From: Branchinecta lynchi
Taxonomy: Eukaryota; Arthropoda; Branchiopoda; Anostraca; Branchinectidae
Direction of reading: 5' to 3'
Length of the DNA: 64,000 nt
NCBI GenBank assembly: GCA_023053575.1
Contig: JAKZAP010000018.1
Span: 16,830,202-16,894,201, forward strand
The translations under genes and the position numbers were made by a program. The notes under the pieces are model-generated. The model saw only the letters and a list, made by a program, of their open reading frames with translations, made no database searches and was not told the origin of the DNA. Positions 55,498 through 64,000 of the stretch are shown one piece after another. The stretch's first letter is position 1. The number at the start of each line of letters is the position of its first letter.

Positions 55498-56571
55498 AGC
55501 GTCCTGGCCTTTTTCGTTATAGGCGAGCCACCCTTCCTGCACTCCTCACGGATGTTTATTTTGCTTTTTCAGTATGGCTTTGCTTCATTAGTCTGAGTTG
55601 ATCTGGTCAGTAAGTACTGTTGTATGAGTTCTGGCCATAATCTGTCTATTTTCTAAATTCACTTTTTTGTTTCTTTCTCACTTCTTCGTTTCTTTCCTTA
55701 CCTCTTTTAGTGGTCTATCATTCAGAGCAACCTGCCTTTGTTCACTTTAGATGATGTTCAACTACGTAAAGCACCATTTGTCAATTGTACGGTACTATCA
55801 AAGAGTGCCAGTTCGGTCAGTTTTTGCCGTTTCTCGTAACGTGAGATTTCCACCTTCGATGGGGTACTAGCCTTCCAATTCCTGAGACCATTTGTTCTAC
55901 TCCCTTTTCCTTTTCCCAAATCAGTTCAGCTACTTATCCCAACGAATCAATTCTTTTTGTTCCATTCTGCAAATCGATTTGGCAACCGTGTTAGTTTCGT
56001 AATAAATCCACCCATAATAATATCAGAGCATTATTGTCACTACTGTATGGCAACGACAACGACAGTCGGTTACCTAAGATCCATCAGTTTGGACCACATT
56101 GTCCTTGCCGTTTCATTTTGCACTGTAGGCCCGTCTCATCAGCTCCACAGTAGCCAATCCGATCGTCTAACACTTCACTGGCTTCATCAAGTCTGCACAG
56201 GACTGAGTCTAGTACTGCACTGAAACTATAAGGACACTTGTGAAGAATTCCGTTTGAGGGGAAATACAATCCTTCGGCGGAAACTTGCTGCGTATAGAAC
56301 ATCGATCGGAGCGTCGATATTCTGCTGAAACTATATAAAAGAAAATTGCAGAGAAGATGACGTGAAGAAAAAATATAATAGGCTTGTATATTGGGAGAAG
56401 CTGATGAAGAAAGGGCCAGAAATTTGTTTGTTTTTTGGAGCTAGGGCCGGGGGGGGGGGGGAGGGGGTATTGTTTCTTGAAATGATTGTAATCCAACTTC
56501 GAAATAAGGTTACTCGACACTGCACTAGTTTCACCAGCTCTGCAGGGGACTAAGTCTTATACTGAACTGGT
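55498..56571. other. Upstream of ST6GAL; no gene assigned
   Basis: Probably holds the ST6GAL 5' region. A 72-codon minus frame with a true ATG (56302-56084) and a plus frame at 55957-56223 overlap, and neither has a known domain. A related stretch recurs at 56530-56570 (ACTAAGTCTTATACTGAACT vs ACTGAGTCTAGTACTGCACT at 56202). Confidence 0.3.
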
Positions 56572-56580
56572 GTAAAGGAG

Positions 56581-57591
56581 GGGATCGACTAAAACCAGGA
56601 AGGGAAGGGAATGCCAGAAAAGCAGGAAGGGCATACTAAAACGAGGAAGGGCATCCTAAAACCAAGAAGGCTGTCGCAAAAATTCAGCAGCACTGATCCC
56701 TTCCTCTATTTAGTATTATTTCAGGGGTCGGCAACTTCTCAAATTCAAAGTTCACCATCCCTCGTTTTAGTATCCTGACATGGGTAGGCATTAAGTTCAG
56801 TGAGGGGTCGGCAACGATACAAATTGTAATTCACCGTTTCCTTTCTCGTTATGACGGTAGGCGACTAACCAGCAAGGGCTTACTAAAACGAGGAAGGGCA
56901 TCCTAAACCAGGAAGGCTGTCGCCAGAATTCGCAGCACTGTCCCTTCCTTTATTTAGTATTATTTGAGGGGTCGGCAACTTCTCAAATTCAAAGTTCACC
57001 ATCCCTTCCTCGTTTTAGTATCCTGACATGGGTAGGCATTAAGTTCAGTGAGGGGTCGGCAACTATAGAAATTCTAATTCACCGTTTCGTTTCTCGTTCT
57101 GACGGTAGGCGACTAACCAGCAAGGGCTTACTAAAACGAGGAAGGGCATCCTAAACCAGGAAGGCTGTCGCCAGAATTCGCAGCACTGTCCCTTCCTTTA
57201 TTTAGTATTATTTGAGGGGTCGGCAACTTCTCAAATTCAAAGTTCACCATCCCTTCCTCGTTTTAGTATCCTGACATGGGTAGGCATTAAGTTCAGTGAG
57301 GGGTCGGCAACTATAGAAATTCTAATTCACCGTTTCGTTTCTCGTTCTGACGGTAGGCGACTAACCAGGAAGGGCTTACTAAAACGAGGAAGGGATGGTG
57401 AACTTCGAATTTGAAAAGTTGTCTACCCCTCGAATAATACTAAATAGAGGAAGGGAACGGTGCGGCGAATTCTGGCGAAAGCCTTCCTCGTTTTAGGATG
57501 CCCTTCCTCGTTTTAGTGTGCCCTTCCTGGTTTTAGTATGCCCTTCCTAACTTTCTCGCGTTCCCTTCCCTTCCTGCTTTTAGTCGATTCC
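56581..57591. mobile_element. GGGATCGACTAAAA element 6 with internal tandem units
   Basis: GGGATCGACTAAAACCAGG ... CCTGCTTTTAGTCGATTCC, perfect 9-bp duplication GTAAAGGAG (56572-56580, 57592-57600). A 246-248 bp internal unit is repeated about three times (GGCTGTCGC at 56669, 56915 and 57163), and the arms close as inverted repeats. Confidence 0.88.
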
Positions 57592-57672
57592 GTAAAGGAG
57601 ACCGAGATTGAATTATTGAAGTTAAACACAGATTCAGAAGAATAACTAAAGTAGGTTTACCTGTTTACTTGG

Positions 57673-58065
57673 TTGGAAAGCTTAAGTGACATTCAAGACG
57701 TTAGCGTAAAAAATGGAATAAACTATATTTTTGTATATTTCTGTGTGTCTTTTTTGCTATATTTCTGCTGGTATGCGTTTTCTTTTATCGACCTCTCTAA
57801 TTCTGATCGCTCTAATGACATTGATTTCAAAGAATCTGAAGAAGAACGGGCTGGAAGTGTAACTTTTCTAAAATTGGGAACGGAGAATGATATTCTCGCA
57901 CCGTGGCCATTCGTGGCTGTGATCGATGTTCGCGATTATGTGATCCGACACGGGGTGACACATGCTAGGAATCTTCTTTCCTTGGGGGAATTAAGGTGGT
58001 GTAAGTCCTGTAAGGTTTGTTTGTTCCTCTTTTCGTATATGCGTTGCTTTTACGGATTGCTCTGA
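57673..58065 (+). CDS. Possible exon of an unidentified membrane protein
   Basis: A 130-codon open frame without an in-frame ATG near its start, so if real it is an internal or 5'-incomplete exon. It has a strong hydrophobic segment (YIFVYFCVSFLLYFCWYAF, residues about 18-36), an acidic stretch (KESEEERAG), and WPFVAVIDVRDYVIRHGV. A donor-like GGT|GTAAGT lies at about 58002. I do not recognise the family. It would be divergent from ST6GAL, 2.2 kb away. It may be chance. Confidence 0.25.
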   Translation: MESLSDIQDVSVKNGINYIFVYFCVSFLLYFCWYAFSFIDLSNSDRSNDIDFKESEEERAGSVTFLKLGTENDILAPWPFVAVIDVRDYVIRHGVTHARNLLSLGELRWCKSCKVCLFLFSYMRCFYGLL

Positions 58066-59185
58066 TCGAATCACGGTTCGCACTGCCGAGTGATTAAGGC
58101 TGTCGAATATTAATGGCATTCCGTGCTGCTTTTAGTGTCACTGGAAGACGCTAAATTACTGGACATTGGTCGCCAGCACGTTTGGTGATAGACGGTACTT
58201 ATATTTGTCTTAATCGATTTGGCATTGTCGTGTCTTCAGATCCAATCTTGATGGCTTAGATGATGAAGGTTCCTTTGCTGGCTCGAGTCGTTAATTTTCC
58301 TCGAGTGTGCTGAGAATGTACTGCTTGGGAAAATATGTTGGCATCAGATATAATCGCCGGACGGGGAAAATAACTAAGTAGCGCGAGCTAGGCCCCGGAT
58401 GACAAAACCCTCCCAGAAGGCCGCCCCTCCGCCCAGGAATTAGAGCAGAACCATACAAGAAGAATAGATACCGGTAATTGATTTTATTTACAAAATGAAG
58501 TGTACGAAATAAAAAGATGAAAAGATACGAAAGAGTAATCACGGTAAGCCACTGAATTTACGCTAAATGAATTTGCACCTACTGGACGACCTTCCGGAAG
58601 AACTGACTTCCAAGACTCCCCGCATGAACGGATGTTCCTGCGTCCGACAGAGCCACGGAATGCCCAGATGACCAGATGCCTTTCGGACACGAGGGCACGT
58701 ATGCCACCGCCCCCAGAACGCCGAGACACGCATGCACGGTGGGAGTTGAGAAGCCTATTCCTATAAAAGAGACCACCCTATCTGATGATTCTTGATGTTC
58801 CTAAAGGAACCCCCTTATCCAAAATACAATGCTAACCCAGTGTAGTGAGAAGAACCTAAACGCTCTCTAAGATCACCCCGATCTTCCCCTCGAATAGAAC
58901 CCAAGTCTACGAAAGTCCCTTGAATCATAATCCGATTCGAAGGATTCTCACAAGTGCCTTTTTATCACAAGTAATCTTTTCTTACACTGCTTATGGCAAT
59001 ACTCGCGAAGCGCCAGTATTTAAGGTCTCGTCCAGGATATATAAGATAAGGACCAATATCCATGTAACAATTAAGTCAGTCCTCAGACGTAAGTCAGTCG
59101 ACTAGGACTAGTGAACCAGTGCATGCACTCCATGTATTGAGTAAGTTGAAACTGTTATTAAACCTATACTCCCACTCTAGTTTGT
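58066..59185. other. No gene recognised; promoter-like TATATAAG
   Basis: Frames at 58291-58776 (minus) have no known domain. GGATATATAAGATAAGG at 59034 followed by ATTAAACCTATACTCCCACT near 59157 could be part of a solo LTR, but no paired TG...CA ends or target duplication were found. Confidence 0.25.
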
Positions 59186-59868
59186 TTCAATTCAATTCAA
59201 TTCATTTATTTGTATCCGCCAAAGCTGGCGAGTAAAAAAAAATATAATAAACTTCATACAATCGGTCTACAAACTAGTAACTAGACCATATACTTTCATA
59301 AAAACTCTACGTCATTTAAAAAACAATTAGCCTACACTATCCTAAATGAAGTCTACCTAACACTTTAACCAAAATACAATCAACGCAACGCATCGGACAA
59401 AGTGTGCTTTATGGAATTAATTTTTGAAAAAAATGTTTCCCGTTTCTTTTTCAAAATATCAATGGGGGTTTTTAAACCATAATTATCCATCATAAAAGAA
59501 CTGGATTGGTATTTCGAAAACCGGCATAAAAATTTCCCAAAATTAAAAAAAGTAGTTTTGATACGCGATAAATTTGATAACGTTAAAAAGGGTAAAAAAG
59601 AAGATGCAAGCAAAGCCTGTGGAAGAGCAACAGTGTTAAAAATCTTTGCAAGATTGCGTCTAGATAGGAAATCCCTAAGACAAATCACCGCCCCAAAACT
59701 AGCAGAAATACGCGACTCCACATCTTTTACTATTAGAGCCCTCGTTAATGTCAAAGTCGGGCCATAAGGGATTCCCAGTCCCATGACTCTATAACGCCCT
59801 AGGAGATAAACCCCACGAGCCTCCCCCACGCTACCGAATACAATACAGGACCAAGTCCAACGGTGCAT
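59186..59868 (-). pseudogene. LINE 3' terminal fragment with (TGAAT)n tail
   Basis: A minus-strand frame (59868-59380) reads VESRISASFGAVICLRDFL, RRNLAKIFNTVALPQALLAS, then LKTPIDILKK, like the region after the RT catalytic core in LINEs. The 3' UTR has ACTCGCCAGCTTTGGCGGAT (a hairpin), then ACAAATAAATGAATTGAATT. The 5' part is missing, as is usual after incomplete reverse transcription. Clade not assigned. Confidence 0.65.
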
Positions 59869-60522
59869 CTATTTAGACCGTATTACACCATACAATAAGA
59901 ATTACAACACTATATGTCAAGTAAACACTATCGCCGTATTCTGAGAGACAGGAAAAATAAACTAGAAATAATAGATTTTCAAATGATTTCTTCTGACTTA
60001 AAAGTTACTGTTTATTTTTACTGTGTACAAGCACTTCGTATGTGAAAAGTTGATTACTTTACCTGCAAACTACATTTTACAAGAGAACTGAAATCTTTGA
60101 AAGTCGAGACAAGTCTGCCGAAAGATTCTCCACACGAAACGTACGAAAGCTGTTGTTATTGTTGATTTGAGGCAACGTTGGCCTATCTGTGTTTACAGCT
60201 ATATTTTCAAGAAGGCCTTGACTATACCTAGCCTATTTGTTTACACTTTATAGTTTCAAGAAAACCTTCGCCATACTGGTCTAGACGGATGTTTATGCAC
60301 TGTATGGGAAATGCTACTTGTTGATAAAATACTGCAAGAAACATAGCTGCGATTTCTTTTGTAGAATTAACAGATATGATTGACTGATATTTAGAGTGTC
60401 TTTAATCCAAGATTACACAGATTGCGGTGTTTGTGACATTAGACGAGTGTCAGAAGCTGAGACAACGCCTCGGATGAATTTGGAGCCAGCCCTTGGACGT
60501 CACCAGTGAGTTGGATAGGCCC
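59869..60522. other. No gene recognised
   Basis: A plausible short duplication (GGCCTTGACTATACCTAGCC / AAACCTTCGCCATACTGG, 60212-60280), otherwise nothing. Confidence 0.3.
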
Positions 60523-61010
60523 TTTTTGGGATCCCAAAATGTTTGCGACGGGATACCTATGACTTCGTAAAGTTTGGCCGTCCGTCCGTCAGTATGTCTG
60601 TTACGGTAACTCTCGAGGGGGTTGAGATATTCTGTTCAAATCTGGTGTGAGGATTCTTTGGGCCAATGTATAGGTCAAGTACGTAGATGGGCCCTGTAGT
60701 CCTATATTTAAGGTTGGGGGAGAGTATTTCAAATGAAATAGACACAGAAATTTTTCAAAAGCAATAAGAAAGTCAAACTAGGGGTAAGGAAACATGCTAA
60801 ATCCATACCTAAAACTTATTTTCTCGCCGGAAAAATAGTCCGTCCGTAATTCGACAAAAACTGGGAATCCGCCAAAACCGAAAACCAAAGTCGATTAGAG
60901 ACTCAACATAGGGATTAGAAAATATCCTGAAGCTACATCTAAAGTTTGTTTTCGCGCCGAAAAAAATAGTCGATCTATAATCTGAGAGAAACCGGGAATA
61001 CGGCAAAACC
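60523..61010 (+). mobile_element. GGGATCCC element, 5' part
   Basis: TTTTTGGGATCCCAAAATG, GGGATACCTATGACTTCGTA, the GTCCGTCCGTCAGTATGTC tract, GGTAACTCTCGAGGGGGTTG, then two diverged units. 3' end lost. Confidence 0.68.
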
Positions 61011-62146
61011 AAGAATTTTGGTAGTTCTTATTTGCTCGATCAAGCTGTTTACAGTAGCGAAAGTGCGATTAGCTAGCTGACATTCTGAATCGGTTTGACT
61101 ACTTTGTTTTCCTGCTTGGTTGATACTACCGACGGCATCTGGTGAAAACGGAAATCCGTTAGGCATCGTGTTATGTCTCTATCGCGAGTGTTTGCTCTGC
61201 TTTTCTACGAAGCCGCTAGTTGGACTGGATTCCCAGAAAGTCGTCGAAAGTTCTGTTATGCAACACCATTCGTATCATAGAACGCAAACATTACTATTAA
61301 CAAATTATGCAGGCATTATGGTGGCCTACTGAGGTACGAGCTGGAAACATCCGACCTTCATTAACTGTAGGACAGGCTTTAGTAAACCTTGTGTTCAGCC
61401 ACTTTGTAAAATACTGTACAACATACTGCTAAAACGGTGATTTGCTGGCAAATGGCAAGATTGATTAACTGTCTTTATGTCATTCTGACAAGCCCAAACA
61501 GGCGAATGAGGGTACGACAGACGAGACGACTGTATTTTTTTTTCCCTACTCCTCCACTCAGTGACACAAGTGTGGCACTTACTCTTTCTATTTTTACTTT
61601 AAAATTATATTATCTTTACTATTCTATTCATAACTTAACAATTACCTAAATATTTTCACCTTTACTTTTTACAAAAAAAAAACTATTAAAAATCAAAATC
61701 AATGAAAAATATTCAAAATGATTATTGTAACATGAAAACGAGTCAAAACACATACTAACCGAACAAAAAACGAAACAGAAGAGCACAACCCACGCCGAGA
61801 GGTGCCCTTCCGCCATAGGGCACCTCTACTGTGGTGGCAAAAACAACTATATCAAAAACGAAAACAAGACTCGAATTCTTTTACAATAAAAAAACAAAAA
61901 CATCACCAACCTCCCAACTTTAAAACTTTACACTAAATCCAAAAATTCTATTTAAATTTTCCCATAAACAAACAAAACGATTTCAATGTGCTCTATTATT
62001 ACAAAAAAGAAAACATTGGTAATAGAACACCCTGAAATCATCCACACACACACAAACATTTTAAATACCATTTCATTTTTCTAAAAAAAAAAAAAAAAAT
62101 ACAACTTTGAATGCTTTTCGTTAAAAAAAAAATAAAAAATAAAAAT
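61011..62146. other. AT-rich stretch, possible LINE 3' UTR, no gene
   Basis: A-rich on the plus strand from 61670, with poly-A tracts at 62080-62098 and 62125. It lies 3' of the minus-strand LINE remnant and may be its untranslated tail. One strong hairpin at 61798. Confidence 0.3.
61798..61827. repeat. Perfect 11-bp stem hairpin
   Basis: AGAGGTGCCCT pairs with AGGGCACCTCT across an 8-base loop. It is GC-rich in a strongly AT-rich surrounding, possibly a structured RNA end of the adjacent LINE. Confidence 0.8.
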
Positions 62147-63424
62147 TTAAAACCAAATTATTATTGAAATTTGACTGTCCAAATTTAAACTCTCCAGCGA
62201 CTCGCAATCAACCGTTCTCGACCACTTTGCACACTGCGAATTCACTTTTATCAGCCCTTTCAACCACGCCTCAAACTGGTTAGCTTTCACTTTCCCTCGT
62301 TTTCTTCGTCTTTTCCACACATACACACATCCGCACATAACCATGAAACACATAGCTCGTTCTTAACAAAGAAATAAACTAGAAAGAATACAGAAGCGGG
62401 CTCTTCTTATTATTCATATTATTCACCTTATCATTCTATTTAAACGATCTTTATATGGGAGAATTCCATGGATTACAGAAAACATTATATCCCGGCAATC
62501 TTGTCCGCATCGACTTTCGTGTAAATGCTTGAATGATACGCCAAAGTCCATAAATGGCTCTTTTCTTTGGGCACTAAACTCAACTTGGAGGTTAGCTCTT
62601 GATTGAAGAAACTTTTCTATAATACTTTTCATTTGATCACTGTCAACTCCACTGTTCATCCTCCGTCGCCTTTCTGAGGCAACGGAGCGTTTCTGCTGCT
62701 CTTCTCAGCTCTTCAGGAATTTCTTTAATTTCCGTGATAAGTTTTCTTCCTTTTCTTCATTTATCACGGGTACCCTCTTATCATGCAGCTAAACTCATCC
62801 TCTTTCGCCAAAACATCGCACAAATTCCTCAGGTGCAAGGATTCACATTTTAGTCTAAAATCAATCACTCCCAAACCTCCCTCCTTTCTCGGCACATACA
62901 GCATTTTCATGCTTAGTTTCTCTAATTTACCAAACCAGACGAACGGACATGCCGCTCTCTCAATCCTTTTAGCATAAGCTTCCGACAACTCGAACACTGG
63001 TGCAAAATAAAATAAGATGGGGAGACAGTACGTGTTAACGTAAATTACTCTCTCAAACACACCTCTCAAAAATTCCTTCTCACGACCCCCGAGCATCCCC
63101 TCAATTCGCCTCACTTTTTCATCCCAAACATCAATCTTTTCTTGGCAATTCCCCCACTGAACTTGCTTTTTGTACCAGCTGCAGGAAAGCACACTCCACA
63201 TCACTAAAATCTCTTTGACTACTCAGGACTAAAATATTGCTCTTTTGCCTGCGTATCTTCACTTGAAAATGGCCTTCATACCACTCTAACCCCTCACAAA
63301 TATCTTTTACATCGCTCTTTTTTCCTGCTTGCCGAATCGACTGTCTTAAAACGAACTCCCATCTCGAACCGAGCGTGGATTGGTCTGACAATACATCATG
63401 CAATGCTAAAGGATGTGGGTTCAC
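62147..63424 (-). pseudogene. LINE C-terminal region, decayed
   Basis: Minus-strand pieces in different frames. 63424-63131 has IRRQKSNILVLSSQRDF. 63204-62764 has ERVIYVNTYCLPILFYFAPV, FVWFGKLEKLSMKMLYVPRK and EGGLGVIDFRLKCESLHL. 62659-62423 has IHGILPYKDRLNR. The order Y-LP-LFY-PVF...FxWxGKxExLS...LYxPxxxGGLGxxDxxLK...LPxxDRL is typical of the region after the RT in L1/Tx1-, R2- and related LINEs. At least two frameshifts, and the RT core is absent. Confidence 0.75.
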
Positions 63425-64000
63425 AGGGGCGTCCTGAGCCTTTCTTCATTGGGGGGGGGGGGGGGGGGGGGCAGGTAAAATTTATCGAATCGGTACCTGA
63501 TTTTTGCCGAATCTGTTTTTCACAAAAGCTATAATGTAAAAAGTTGCATAGTACTTGCACAATCAAGTCTACAGAGAAATTTGTTGCGTTTTCACGCCCT
63601 TCCGCTTCTGTAGCCTACTATCAGGGATACGCAGGGGCATCACTAGCCTTTTCCCTTTTTGAGGGGGGGGGGACGTCCATTTTTGGCAATTGCACTCTGA
63701 AAATGTACCAACAAAAAACGCCATTGCTGCGGAGCGGTAACGTCGCTAACGGCTTTACTCAGGGAATTAAAGCGGCGCAGGCAAAATTTTTTGAATCCAC
63801 TTTTTCTTCTGTCAAAAAGAACTACTTTCATGCAAGTTCTAGCTTTAAATATAACCATAATCTAATGGTTTAGACCCCCCAAATTCCAAGCCTTAAACAC
63901 CGAGTAAATGACGCACCCTTTTTCTAAACTGTGAAAACTGCAATGTGTGCAGCAGGCGAAATTTGTAGAAACACTGATAACAAAAGTGCCTTTTTGCGGT
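63424..64000 (+). mobile_element. Two CAGGGGC hAT-like ends, incomplete
   Basis: CAGGGGCGTCCTGAGCC at 63424 with a run of about 22 G, and CAGGGGCATCACTAGCC at 63632 with a G-run and GGACGTCCATTTTTGG. These match the family at 21265 and 40447. No right end is seen before the window stops, so extents are unknown. The frame at 63544-63873 lies in this repeat and is not supported as a gene. Confidence 0.5.

Noticed and set aside
58787..59178. Possible solo LTR with TATATAAG
   Set aside because: No TG...CA ends, target duplication or second copy could be found.

Overview
The window looks like invertebrate metazoan nuclear DNA: split genes with consensus GT-AG introns, several non-LTR retrotransposons, a Penelope-like element, and dense hAT, mariner-like and Mutator-like non-autonomous elements. 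I cannot place the organism more precisely. There are no bacterial operons, and most short open frames lie inside repeats.

The one gene that can be followed from end to end is on the minus strand. It is a four-exon beta-galactoside alpha-2,6-sialyltransferase (ST6GAL family): exon 1 at 54981-55473, exon 2 at 48128-48327, exon 3 at 46280-46454, exon 4 at 39646-39893. All splice phases agree, and the product is about 371 residues with the L, S and VS sialylmotifs. Its large introns are filled with nested elements. A first coding exon of a CYP2-like cytochrome P450 lies at 3718-4051 (minus), with no further exon seen here. Everything else that codes is of transposon origin: a FLYWCH zinc-finger frame inside a foldback element (743-1207), a Penelope-type GIY-YIG domain (22250-22726), and four LINE remnants (48.8-52.3, 53.1-54.3, 59.2-59.9 and 62.1-63.4 kb) plus one LINE tail at 15.4 kb.

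The rest is a mosaic of repeats. (1) 'TGGCAC' elements begin TTTTATGGCACTTG and end CTCTTGTT. They have a terminal hairpin, a (GTCC/GTCGGTCT)n tract and G-rich units of about 140 bp, expanded to five or six copies of a 281-bp dimer at 13.6-15.3 and 49.4-51.3 kb. (2) 'GGGATCCC' elements begin TTTTTGGGATCCC and end GGTCTTGTT, carry units of about 137 bp, and occur twice as head-to-head pairs. (3) Six elements have GGGATCGACTAAAA inverted ends and 9-10 bp target duplications. A seventh, with different ends but also a 9-bp duplication and arms made of short repeats, carries the FLYWCH frame. All seven look Mutator-like. (4) hAT-like MITEs have 8-bp duplications, and mariner-like MITEs have TA duplications. 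(5) Penelope-associated tails carry a small hammerhead-ribozyme-like core.

Insertion order can be read in several places: TGGCAC elements inside a LINE and inside a GGGATCCC element, a Mutator-like element inside a LINE frame that closes again in frame, and a hAT MITE inside a SINE-like repeat.
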